Shown here: positions 1 through 8,006 of the stretch, one piece after another
Numbering within the stretch: the stretch's first letter is position 1
Layout of the letters: each line of letters begins with the position of its first letter
Program-made: the position numbers and the translations under genes
Notes under the pieces: model-generated
What the model was told of the DNA's origin: nothing
The model's database searches: none
What the model saw: only the letters and a program-made list of their open reading frames with translations
DNA from: an uncultured Opitutia bacterium
GTDB lineage: Bacteria; Verrucomicrobiota; Verrucomicrobiia; Opitutales; Opitutaceae
Assembly (NCBI GenBank): GCA_903825285.1
Contig: CAIJZY010000007.1
Location: 62,001-126,000 of the forward strand
Direction: 5' to 3'
Length of the DNA: 64,000 nt

Positions 1-939
1 CACCGCAATTACGACCGCCTCGACCGCACCGCGCGGCTGATCCGGGAAAAGACGCACCGCCACGGTGCCCGCTGGACGGTCATTGACGCGGAGGATGAAC
101 GCACGCGCGACCTGCGGGTCGGCCAGCTGCTCCTCGCCCAGTTTCGCCGGCAGCAGCAGCGCTTTGCCCGTCTGAAGCAGCCGACGGGCAGGACGGCGGT
201 CGAGCCGCTCCGTCCCTCCGGCCTGCGCCGGCTGCATGCCCTGCCGCTCGATCAGGATCTTTCCGAGAAGGACTACGACTCGCTCCGGGAAAAATGGCTG
301 GGGCGCCTGAGCCGCGCCGTGCGCGCGACCCTCGCGGCCGACCGCTCCATCGTCCTGGCCTTCGAAGGCTGGGATGCCGCCGGCAAGGGCGGTGCGATCC
401 GCCGGCTCACCAGCGCCATCGACCCGCGGGACTACCGCGTCATCCCGGTCGCCAAGCCGACGCCCGAGGAAAAGCACGCCCACTACCTCTGGCGGTTCTG
501 GCGGGACATCCCCCGCAACGGGCGCATGACGATCTTCGACCGCTCCTGGTACGGTCGCGTGCTGGTGGAGCGGCTCGAGGGTTTCTGCCGCCCGGAGGAG
601 TGGCGGCGCGCGTTCGCGGAGATCAACGACTTCGAGCGGGAGCTCACCGATCATGGCACGATCGTGCTGAAATTCTGGCTGCACGTGTCCCATGCGGAGC
701 AGCTGCGTCGGTTCCGCGAGCGCGAATCGACACCCCACAAGCGCCACAAGATGAATGAGGAGGACTGGCGCAACCGCCGGAAGCGGGGCGCGTACGAGAT
801 CGCGGTGGGCGACATGCTCGCCCTCACCGACACGGCCAATGCCCCGTGGCGGCTGGTGCCCGCCGACAACAAGCGCTTCGCGCGGCTCGAGGTCCTGCGC
901 TCCGCCAGCCGTCATCTCGAGGCCGCACTCGAGGTTTAA
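1..939 (+). CDS. pap: Polyphosphate:AMP phosphotransferase (PPK2 family), 3' part
   Basis: The gene is cut by the window edge; 312 codons are visible in frame 1. The first ~55 residues look like the end of one PPK2 domain (ARWTVIDAEDER, followed by a helix). From about residue 82 a complete second PPK2 domain follows, with Walker A FEGWDAAGKGG, Walker B MTIFDRSWYGR, the lid region STPHKRHKMNEEDW and the C-terminal APWRLVPADNKRFAR. Two fused PPK2 domains are the hallmark of PAP, which phosphorylates AMP to ADP from polyphosphate. A single-domain PPK2 is less likely because of the domain-like N-terminal remnant. The next gene starts 37 bases downstream. Confidence 0.88.
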   Translation, partial: HRNYDRLDRTARLIREKTHRHGARWTVIDAEDERTRDLRVGQLLLAQFRRQQQRFARLKQPTGRTAVEPLRPSGLRRLHALPLDQDLSEKDYDSLREKWLGRLSRAVRATLAADRSIVLAFEGWDAAGKGGAIRRLTSAIDPRDYRVIPVAKPTPEEKHAHYLWRFWRDIPRNGRMTIFDRSWYGRVLVERLEGFCRPEEWRRAFAEINDFERELTDHGTIVLKFWLHVSHAEQLRRFRERESTPHKRHKMNEEDWRNRRKRGAYEIAVGDMLALTDTANAPWRLVPADNKRFARLEVLRSASRHLEAALEV

Positions 940-976
940 TCTTCCCGCGCACCTTGGATTGTGTCCGGATTGGCGC

Positions 977-2251
977 ATGCGATTTTCCGGCCTGCCCTGC
1001 TTTGTCGCGCTGCTGACCCTGGCCGCCATCCCCGTCCATGCCGCGCCGCTGACGCCGGACGAGCAGAAGATCGTGGCTTACGTGGATGCGCACCGGGCGG
1101 ACTTCGCGGCGGACCTCGAGGCCGCCGTGCGCATCGACAGCGCGACGGAAAATCTCCCCGGCGTGCGGGAGATGGGGGAGTTTTTCCGCAGCCGCTTTGC
1201 CGCGCTGGGCTTCGAGAGCCGGTTCGTGCCGCTGCCGCCGGAAACCGGCCGGGCCGGGCATCTCGTGGCGGAGCACCGGGGCAAGCAGGGCCGGCGCGTG
1301 CTGCTGATCGGCCACCTCGACACGGTGTTCCCGGGCGGGACCTGGCGCCGCGAGGGCAATGTCGCCCACGGCTCGGGCGTGTCCGACATGAAGGGCGGCG
1401 ATGTGGTGATCCTTGAGGCGCTCCGGGCGCTGGCGGCCTCGGGCGCGCTTGAGGGGACCCAGATCATCGTGGTGTTTTCCGGGGACGAGGAGGCGGCCGG
1501 CAGCCCGCTGGCGGTGTCGCGGCGGGACATGCGCGAGGCCGCGGCGCGCAGCGACCTGGCGCTCGCCTTCGAGTCGGCCGTGGGGATGACCGGCACCGTC
1601 GCGCGCCGCGGGAGCATCACGTGGCACCTGGTCGTCCAGGGTGCGACTGGTCACTCCGCCGGCATCTTCTCGGCGGCCGACGGCAGCGGTTCGGTTTACG
1701 AGACCGCGCGGATCCTGCAGGGCTTTCATGACGAGCTGAGGAAGGTCGACGGCGTGACGGCCAATCCCGCCCTGATCGCCGGCGGCACCGAGGCGGCGCT
1801 CTCGCGCACCGGTGGCACGCTCACGGGCAAGACGAACATCATCGCGCAGCGGACGGAGGTGCGGGGCGACCTGCGCTTTGTCAGCGCCGAGCAGCTCGCA
1901 GACGTGCAGGCCCGCATGCAGGCAATCGTGGCGAAGCACCTGCCGCGCACCTCCGCCGAGCTGACGTTCGACGAGGGCTATCCGGCGATGCCGCCGCGCG
2001 AGGAAAATTACGCGCTGCTCGCGCAGCTCAGCCAGGTCAGCCAGGACCTCGGCACGGGCGAGATCACCGCCTTCGACCCCCGCGCCCGGGGAGCCGGCGA
2101 CATCGCCTTCGTCTCCCCGCCCCTCCCCGGCCTCGACGGCTTGGGCCTGGATGGGGTTGGTGCCCACAGCACCCGCGAATCCGCCGACCTCTCCCCCGCG
2201 CCCGACCTGATTAAGCGCACGGCGCTGCTGATCTACCGGCTGACCCGTTAG
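977..2251 (+). CDS. Exported M20-family metallopeptidase (carboxypeptidase G2-like)
   Basis: 424 residues. The ATG at 977 is chosen because it opens a signal peptide (MRFSGLPCFVALLTLAAIPVHA); the frame is open further upstream but there it overlaps the PAP gene. M20 motifs are in order: GHLDTVFPGG (metal His113, Asp115), GSGVSDMKGG (bridging Asp137), SGDEEAAG (catalytic Glu171 and metal Glu172), and a late GAHSTRESAD histidine. The family hydrolyses C-terminal amino acids or N-acyl amino acids with two zinc ions and has an inserted dimerisation domain, here about residues 205-325. The signal peptide places it in the periplasm. Exact substrate is unknown; glutamate carboxypeptidase is the closest named type. 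Confidence 0.88.
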   Translation: MRFSGLPCFVALLTLAAIPVHAAPLTPDEQKIVAYVDAHRADFAADLEAAVRIDSATENLPGVREMGEFFRSRFAALGFESRFVPLPPETGRAGHLVAEHRGKQGRRVLLIGHLDTVFPGGTWRREGNVAHGSGVSDMKGGDVVILEALRALAASGALEGTQIIVVFSGDEEAAGSPLAVSRRDMREAAARSDLALAFESAVGMTGTVARRGSITWHLVVQGATGHSAGIFSAADGSGSVYETARILQGFHDELRKVDGVTANPALIAGGTEAALSRTGGTLTGKTNIIAQRTEVRGDLRFVSAEQLADVQARMQAIVAKHLPRTSAELTFDEGYPAMPPREENYALLAQLSQVSQDLGTGEITAFDPRARGAGDIAFVSPPLPGLDGLGLDGVGAHSTRESADLSPAPDLIKRTALLIYRLTR

Positions 2252-2267
2252 TCGCCGCCAGCGATGC

Positions 2268-4100
2268 TCAGCGGTGAAGCAGCGTCACGTAACGCGCCAA
2301 CGCGACCACGGTGGCGTCATCGAGATATTCGTGGCCGGCCATTGCCGTGCCGGGGACCCCGAACTTGATCAGCCGGGCCAGGGCCACCTCGGGCGCGGCC
2401 TCCCCCGCGCGCAGATGCCGCCACGGCTCATGCTGAAAGTCGGGTGGACGAACCGCGAGCCGCGTGGCCAGTGGACCATCGCCGCGGGCCGAGGGACCAT
2501 GACAGGACGCACACAAGCGCCCAAACTGGCGCTGCGCCTCGGCCGCGGAGTCCGGGTGGCTGAGTGCCGCGGCGTCGGGCTGCCATGCCTCGATCTGGGC
2601 GCGACGCACTTCGAGCGTCGTTTCACCGAGGGAATCCAAATAGGCCACGAGGTCCGCTCCGCGACTGTCACTGTCCTTAAATAACCGCCCATAGCCCGGC
2701 ATCCGGGAGCCGGGCGATAGCGTGCGTGGCGCCACGAAGTGGAGCCGCTGCCACTCGGCCGAGCGCCGGTTGCCCACGTTCGTGAGGTCGGGACCCTGAC
2801 GGCGAATGCCGATCAGCGGCGGCGATTCCGCCAGCGTCTCGGCCAGGGGCCGCGCGGGCCCCCAGCGCACGACGTCCTCGGTCACCCCACGCCGCACGTA
2901 CTGCGAGTGACAGTTGATGCAGCCCTCCGCGATGTAGACCTCGCGGCCGCGTGCGATGGAGGGCTCGTCCGCCCGCGCCGGCGGCGCCAGGAAAAATCCT
3001 CCCACCAGCAGCAGCACGCCGGTCCCGCGCAGTTCGCCGCGACGCACCAGCAGCAGGCCCGCGATCACTGTCCCTGCGAGGGCGACAAACCACAGCGGCA
3101 GGGCGTGCAGGTCCTGCACCATCCCGATGCCGAGGGCCGAACCCACCCACCCCGCCACCGCGAAGAGGATGCCCGCGAGCCACGGCCGCGCGCCCCAGGC
3201 CGGATAATAGACCAACGCCACGGAATACGCCGACACCCCCAGCGTGTACGGCACGCCGGCATAGCCCCCGACCCCGCCCGCGAGCAGTATGTCGGCCAGC
3301 CCAAGCAGCAGCAGCGCCACCAAGATCGTGCCGCCCCAGCGGCGCGCATCGAGTGCCCATCCCGCCAGCACCGCGCCCACCAGATGCGTGAGCGCGTTGC
3401 CGTAAAGCCGCCAGGGGCCCTGCCAGGTCACGTCCCTCAGTCCAGGCGTGTGCTGCAGGACGTAGAAGCCGGCGGAATCGAGCCACACCAGCATCAGGAA
3501 AATCGCGATCCATCCCACGCAACCGCGTCCGGAAAAATCCGGCCCATCCGCGCGCTCCACCGTGTCGGCAGCCAGGAACCCCGCCGCCGCCAGCCCGGCC
3601 CCGGCCAGCATCAGCGCGATCACCGCCTGCACGCCGGGCCTTGCCTCGAACACCGGCGGCAGATTGCTCAGCGCATACGCCAGGCCCGTGCCCAGCCCGC
3701 AGCCCCGGCCCAGCCACCGCGTCCCGAGACTCGCGCGCAGCCGCATGCTGAGAAGAACGGTCGTCCAGCCGAGCCCAACGCCCACGCCGGCCGCCGCCCA
3801 CCAGAGCCACATTCCCCCGGCCGTGGCCAGCGCCGCCGCCATGGCACACCCGCCGAAGCCCGCGGCAAGGGCGCGCCGAGGATTGAGCCCGCTCGCGCCC
3901 GCCGCGAGCAGGCTCCCCGTGATTCCGCCCGCACCCAGCACGCCGAGCAGCAGACACAGCGCAAGCCCGGCGCCCAGCTCGCGGGTGGCGAGCTGCAGGA
4001 AGGCAAATTCGGCGAAGAGGAGAAAATAGCCGTAGGTCGCCGCGATGGCAACGATCGCCGCCACGACAGGCACGGTTCGCGGTTTGGTGCCGCCGTTCAT
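2268..4100 (-). CDS. MFS-like membrane domain fused to a di-heme c-type cytochrome (CcoO-like)
   Basis: 610 residues. Residues ~10-352 form about 11-12 hydrophobic segments with an MFS-like glycine-rich TM1-TM2 region. After TM segments and an AxA-like site (~376) come two haem c domains. The first has CINCHSQYVRR (394-404) and axial-ligand candidate Met467 (SRMPGY), closely resembling CcoO, the mono-haem subunit of cbb3 oxidase. The second has CASCHG (530-535) with Met587 (GTAMAGH), like a soluble class I cytochrome. It is the last gene of a four-gene unit; its ATG overlaps the stop of the oxidase-like gene (ATGA), so the two are probably co-translated. It probably moves electrons to or from that subunit across the periplasm. 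The role of the MFS-like half is unknown. Confidence 0.8.
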   Translation of the reverse strand: MNGGTKPRTVPVVAAIVAIAATYGYFLLFAEFAFLQLATRELGAGLALCLLLGVLGAGGITGSLLAAGASGLNPRRALAAGFGGCAMAAALATAGGMWLWWAAAGVGVGLGWTTVLLSMRLRASLGTRWLGRGCGLGTGLAYALSNLPPVFEARPGVQAVIALMLAGAGLAAAGFLAADTVERADGPDFSGRGCVGWIAIFLMLVWLDSAGFYVLQHTPGLRDVTWQGPWRLYGNALTHLVGAVLAGWALDARRWGGTILVALLLLGLADILLAGGVGGYAGVPYTLGVSAYSVALVYYPAWGARPWLAGILFAVAGWVGSALGIGMVQDLHALPLWFVALAGTVIAGLLLVRRGELRGTGVLLLVGGFFLAPPARADEPSIARGREVYIAEGCINCHSQYVRRGVTEDVVRWGPARPLAETLAESPPLIGIRRQGPDLTNVGNRRSAEWQRLHFVAPRTLSPGSRMPGYGRLFKDSDSRGADLVAYLDSLGETTLEVRRAQIEAWQPDAAALSHPDSAAEAQRQFGRLCASCHGPSARGDGPLATRLAVRPPDFQHEPWRHLRAGEAAPEVALARLIKFGVPGTAMAGHEYLDDATVVALARYVTLLHR

Positions 4101-5359
4101 GTGGCCACCCCTTCATTCGTCGCGCCGCGGGCATCACACCACCACGCCACCGACGCGCCCAGCATGCCCAGGCCCGCGACCAGCCGAAGGCCGTAGATCG
4201 CCTGCGTCCAGGGCGCCGAGTAAAACAGCTCGGCGCCATGGCCGAGCTCGCCCCAGCCGAGGAAGGCCAGCGCCGCGATCTGGACGGCGCACGCGATCTG
4301 CCAGAGCCAGAACCGGCGGAAGCGCCGCCCGGCGCCGAGTTCCTGCAGCACGGCCAGGTTCGCGCTCGTGACCAGTCCCGCCATGGCCAGGTGCGCGTGT
4401 CCGACCATCGCGTTCGTGAACTTCAGCCTCTCTGAGAATCCCGGGAGGAAATTCAGGAGTCCCAGCACCACCAGCAGCACCCACCACGCATAGGCCGCGG
4501 CCCACCAGCGCCGGGCCGCCGCGACGCCTTGCCCGCCGGTGAAATGGAACCAGGCCAGCGGGATCCAGCCCAGCAGCGTGGCGAGGCCGAGGATCTCGGC
4601 GGCCTCGTGATGCGAGGCGTTGCCATGCTCGATGGCCGCGCCCACCAGCGCGGAGAAACCGGCGTAGCCCCAGAACCAAGGCCCGCTGCGGCGCCGCGCC
4701 AGGCCGAGGATTTCCGCCAGCAGCCCGAAGATCACCACGATGCCGAGCGTCGAGAGCAGCAGCCGCGTGCCCGTGGCGCCGCCGCTGTCGGGATTGACGC
4801 TCGGGTAGACGCCGCGGCCGGCGGACCAGTACAGCACGCCCGGCACCGCGAGCAGCACAAGCAGGACGGCGGCGCGGCCGGCATGACCCGAACGGTCGGG
4901 TTCGCCGCGACGGCGCCAGGCGTGGCTGGCCAGCACGGCCCAGAGCACGACCATCGCGAGCGGCAGCAGCGGACGCGTCCAGCCGTGCCATTCCAGGAAC
5001 ATCTTGCCGCTGGATCCGCCGCCGAGCCAGGCCACCCCGCCGAGCAGCAGTGCCAGCGACCACAGCCCGACAGCCACGCGCGCCTGGGCGACGCCGGAGG
5101 GCGGCCGCTCGCCAAGGCACCATTGCAGCAGCACGGCCACCAGCGGCAGCGCGCACCCGCCGTAGAGCTGCCAGTCGAGGTGGAGCGGCACCCACCGGCC
5201 GTAGGTCAGGGGTCCCAGCACGTCGTTGAGGTCCGGCCAAAGCAGCAGCACGGCGAGCCCGACGCCGACGGCATTGGCCGCCACGAGCCAGCCCAGCGCA
5301 TGCCGTGCCGCAATGCCCGCGGCGGTCGGCGCGGCGCGCGCTGTCGTCGGTTCGCTCAC
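4097..5359 (-). CDS. Divergent haem-copper oxidase subunit I-like protein (CcoN/NorB-related)
   Basis: 420 residues, GTG start overlapping the stop of the upstream ATPase gene (GTGA). About 10-12 transmembrane segments. VPLHLDWQLYGG (His60) matches the TM II haem b ligand region of CcoN (LHTN). FTNAMVGHAHLAMAG (His321, His323) matches the TM X HxH that binds both haems in haem-copper oxidases. Histidines 245, 250 and 251 (IEHGNASHH) could represent CuB ligands, but no histidine lies where the TM VI CuB ligand is expected, so the copper site may be incomplete. Shorter than CcoN. It probably works with the CcoO-like cytochrome encoded next. Oxygen, NO or another acceptor, or a non-catalytic quinol/cytochrome link, all remain possible. 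Confidence 0.7.
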   Translation of the reverse strand: MSEPTTARAAPTAAGIAARHALGWLVAANAVGVGLAVLLLWPDLNDVLGPLTYGRWVPLHLDWQLYGGCALPLVAVLLQWCLGERPPSGVAQARVAVGLWSLALLLGGVAWLGGGSSGKMFLEWHGWTRPLLPLAMVVLWAVLASHAWRRRGEPDRSGHAGRAAVLLVLLAVPGVLYWSAGRGVYPSVNPDSGGATGTRLLLSTLGIVVIFGLLAEILGLARRRSGPWFWGYAGFSALVGAAIEHGNASHHEAAEILGLATLLGWIPLAWFHFTGGQGVAAARRWWAAAYAWWVLLVVLGLLNFLPGFSERLKFTNAMVGHAHLAMAGLVTSANLAVLQELGAGRRFRRFWLWQIACAVQIAALAFLGWGELGHGAELFYSAPWTQAIYGLRLVAGLGMLGASVAWWCDARGATNEGVAT

Positions 5360-6033
5360 TCCGCGCTCACCTTTCCATCGCGCACCCGCAGCCGGCGGTG
5401 GCAGGCGTCGGCGAACCGGCGCTCGTGCGTGGCCATCACGACGGCAACGCCTTCCCGGCGCGCCAGGTCCTTCAGCAGGTTGAAAACCGTTTCTCCTGAA
5501 ACCTCGTCGAGCGAGCCCGTGGGCTCGTCGGCCAGCAGCAGGCGCGGGCCGTTCATGAGCGCGCGGCAGATGGCCACGCGCTGACGCTCGCCGCCCGAGA
5601 GATCCTGAATCCGATGACCGAGCCGGTCCGTCATGCCCACCGCGGCGGCAAGGTCGCGCAACCGCGCGTGCGTCGCCCGGGCCGGCCGGCCGTCGGCCAT
5701 GGCCGGGACGCAGAGATTTTCCGCGACGGTCAGGTCGGGGATGAGATTGTGGAGCTGAAAGACAAATCCCAGGTGACGGCGACGCAGTGCCAGCCGGTTG
5801 GCCTCGACCCGCGGGTCCAGGCCGCAGATCTCCAGCTCGCCCTGGTCCGGCAGGTCGAGTCCGCCCAGCAGGTGCAGCAAGGTGCTCTTGCCGGAGCCCG
5901 ATGCGCCCCACAGCGCCACGACCTCGCCGGCCTGCACCTCGAGCGAGACATCGCGCAGCACCGTCACGCGGCCGCCGTCGTACGCCTTCCAGAGTCCCCG
6001 GGCGCGGATCAACTGGACCGGGGTGTCACTCAT
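5356..6033 (-). CDS. ABC transporter ATPase, LolD/MacB type
   Basis: 225 residues from the ATG at 6033. Walker A GASGSGKST (43-51), Q-loop FQLHNLIPDLTV, signature LSGGERQR, Walker B LLLADEPTGSLD, and H-loop MATHERRF. The combination of short length, DEPTGSLD and the HNLIP Q-loop is typical of the LolD/MacB/FtsE branch that powers FtsX-fold permeases rather than solute import. It overlaps the upstream permease by eight bases (ATGAGTGA) and the downstream oxidase-like gene by four, so the ABC pair and the redox proteins form one translationally coupled unit. Confidence 0.9.
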   Translation of the reverse strand: MSDTPVQLIRARGLWKAYDGGRVTVLRDVSLEVQAGEVVALWGASGSGKSTLLHLLGGLDLPDQGELEICGLDPRVEANRLALRRRHLGFVFQLHNLIPDLTVAENLCVPAMADGRPARATHARLRDLAAAVGMTDRLGHRIQDLSGGERQRVAICRALMNGPRLLLADEPTGSLDEVSGETVFNLLKDLARREGVAVVMATHERRFADACHRRLRVRDGKVSAE

Positions 6034-7138
6034 AACGCAGCGCCTCCGCCGGTTGAATGCGCGCCGCGTACCACGCCGGGTAAAGCGCGCCGCCCGCCGC
6101 GGTGAGCAACGCCGTGAGCGCAATGCCGGCCAGCACGACCGGGCCCACGTCGGCCCGCACATAGCCCTGGAACTGCGGCAGCCGCGGCAGCAGCGCCAGC
6201 ACGCCGGCGCCCAGGGTGAAACCCAGGACCAGTCCGGCCGCGGCGATGACAACCGCCTCGCCAAAGATCAGGACCGCCACCTGCCGGTGTGAGAACCCGC
6301 AGACGCGCAGCACCGCGATCTCGCGGATGCGGCTGAAGACGGAGAGCAGCATGGTGTTCGCGACGCCCAGCCCGCCCAGGAGGAACGCGCATAGCCCGAC
6401 CGCCCACGCGGTGGTCTGAAGGATGCGGAACGAGTGGTAGCCCTGGTTGAACTCCCGGTTCTCGAGCGCGATCAGCCGCGGCTGGGCCGACTCCACGGCC
6501 TGCTTGAAGCGCGCGCCGGTCGAGCGGTCGGACAGCTGCACGGCGATGACCGACGAGACCCCCGCGCGATGAAAGTAGGCCTGCGCGTCGCGCAGCGGCA
6601 GGAACACACCACCATCCTCGAAGCCGTTCTCCGTTTTCAGGATTCCGGCCACCCGCAGCTGAATCGGCCCGATCGGCAGCTCGTCGCCGAGGTGGGCGTG
6701 CAGGAACTCGGCCGCCCGGGCGCCGAGGAAGACCTCGCCCGGGTTCCGGCCGAAGTCGTCGCGCTGGCCCGCCAGCCACTCCGCGTGCGCCAAGCGCGGG
6801 TCGTCTGCCTCCACGCCGAAGCACGTGATCACCGGGTAGCCCGGCGAGGAGACGATGCCGAATAGCAGCGGATGCGCCGACGCCACGCCCGGTTGCGCGC
6901 GCAGGGCGGCCAGCTCGTCGTCCTTCACCGAGCTGAAGAAGAGGTCGGAGACGTTCTTCTCCATCACCAGGTAATGGCTGTCGGTGGAGAGGATGTGCTC
7001 AAACATCGTGATCGCGCCGTTGACGACCCCGAGGATCGCCAGCATCGCCGCCACGCCGAAGCCGATTCCGGCCACGCCAATCAGCGCCCGCAGCCGGTGA
7101 CGGCGCAGGTTGATCAGGATGAGGGACAGGAAATGCAT
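6026..7138 (-). CDS. ABC transporter permease, FtsX/MacB fold
   Basis: 370 residues. The topology is that of MacB/LolC permeases: one N-terminal transmembrane helix (~18-40), a ~200-residue periplasmic domain, then three helices at about 240-262, 287-308 and 328-350. The coupling segment RIREIAVLRVCGFSHRQV between TM2 and TM3 is a family signature. Such permeases do mechanical work in the periplasm (lipoprotein release, peptide or macrolide export) rather than channel transport. First gene of the four-gene unit that continues into the haem-copper-like proteins. The substrate is not predictable; coupling to a redox module is unusual. Confidence 0.87.
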   Translation of the reverse strand: MHFLSLILINLRRHRLRALIGVAGIGFGVAAMLAILGVVNGAITMFEHILSTDSHYLVMEKNVSDLFFSSVKDDELAALRAQPGVASAHPLLFGIVSSPGYPVITCFGVEADDPRLAHAEWLAGQRDDFGRNPGEVFLGARAAEFLHAHLGDELPIGPIQLRVAGILKTENGFEDGGVFLPLRDAQAYFHRAGVSSVIAVQLSDRSTGARFKQAVESAQPRLIALENREFNQGYHSFRILQTTAWAVGLCAFLLGGLGVANTMLLSVFSRIREIAVLRVCGFSHRQVAVLIFGEAVVIAAAGLVLGFTLGAGVLALLPRLPQFQGYVRADVGPVVLAGIALTALLTAAGGALYPAWYAARIQPAEALRYE

Positions 7139-7204
7139 GTCACGTGGCGGGTATCGCCTGCCAGCCTGCCAGAAAGAACCGTCCGTGTCCCGCGGTTAAG
7201 TGCG

Positions 7205-7320
7205 ATCCCTGCGAATCGCACGGACTGGTGCCCACGGAATACACGGGGGACACGGAATACCGGATTACGGCCTCAGGAATCATCCGTGGATGCCGTGCTG
7301 TCCGCGGGCACAACGAATGT
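7205..7320. repeat. Intergenic repeat-like sequence with near-palindromic halves
   Basis: The 225-base gap between the permease and YceI genes holds a stretch of the type cggaatacacgggggac / acggaatacc / catccgtggatgccgtgctg / tccgcggg. The same word set (xCCGCGGATnnCnCGGATG, TCCGCGGG) recurs in other gaps of this window (15.3, 19.5, 25.3, 33.9, 34.7 kb). I see no ORF or RNA in the gap. Confidence 0.45.
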
Positions 7321-7363
7321 TGGGTCTCAAGATTTTCGCGTGCGTCGCGTTATCAGTGGCAGC

Positions 7364-7942
7364 TCAAGCCGCCGGCACCGAGCCAACCAGATGAAAGTGC
7401 ACGACGACCAGGGGATCCACCTTGAGCAGGGCAAATTTGCGGATGACCGGCAGACCGAACAACCGCGTGTCCACCACGGCCTCGCCGTCCACGGTCAGCG
7501 CGCGGGCTTCCTGGTGCAGCGTCGCGGTGAACTCGATGGGACGGGTCACGCCGTGCAGCGTGAGCGCGCCCTTCACGAGCGACTTGCCGCCGCCCTGGTC
7601 CGCCAGGCTCGCCAGCGTGAAGGCGCCGTCCGGGAAATGGTCCGTCTGCTGCCACTCGTTCATCTCGCGGTCGCGCTTGTCATTGCCGGTTTTCACGTCC
7701 GCAAAATGAAAGGCAAACCGGGCGGCGCCGACGCGGCCGGTCGCGGGATCGGCGGTGATGGCCGCCTCGTAGTTCACGAGCCGGGCGACAAAGGAGTCGA
7801 CCGTGGCCTTGACGGAGATCTCAACGCGCGAGGCCGCGCGGTCGATGGCCACAGGGCCCTCGGCCACGCGCAGGGGGGCGGCCAGCAGGCCGCTCGTTAG
7901 GAGGCCGATCCAGAGGACACCGAGTTTGAGGAGTTTTGACAT
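7364..7942 (-). CDS. YceI family periplasmic lipid-binding protein
   Basis: 192 residues with a signal peptide (about 1-22, ending LLAA). The rest is a single YceI lipocalin-like domain: an early IDRAASRVEISVKATVDSF strand, the NDKRDREMNEWQQTDHFPDG loop, and the late LTLHGVTRPIEFTATL segment, all characteristic. YceI proteins bind amphiphilic molecules such as polyprenoids in an extended barrel. It lies 225 bases upstream of the ABC/redox unit in the same direction, with repeat DNA between, so co-transcription is uncertain. YceI genes are often found next to cytochrome or electron-transfer genes, which fits the location. Confidence 0.88.
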   Translation of the reverse strand: MSKLLKLGVLWIGLLTSGLLAAPLRVAEGPVAIDRAASRVEISVKATVDSFVARLVNYEAAITADPATGRVGAARFAFHFADVKTGNDKRDREMNEWQQTDHFPDGAFTLASLADQGGGKSLVKGALTLHGVTRPIEFTATLHQEARALTVDGEAVVDTRLFGLPVIRKFALLKVDPLVVVHFHLVGSVPAA

Positions 7943-8006
7943 AAAAGGGACGTGATTGGGACAGGGTGCGCACTCGAGGGAGCGGAATGCAGCGGCATCA
8001 TCGGAC

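Noticed and set aside
824-2167. Long minus-strand open frame (447 codons) across the M20 gene
   Set aside because: Shadow of a GC3-rich gene: translation is Arg/Gly/Ala/His-rich with no family motif, while the plus strand encodes a full peptidase.
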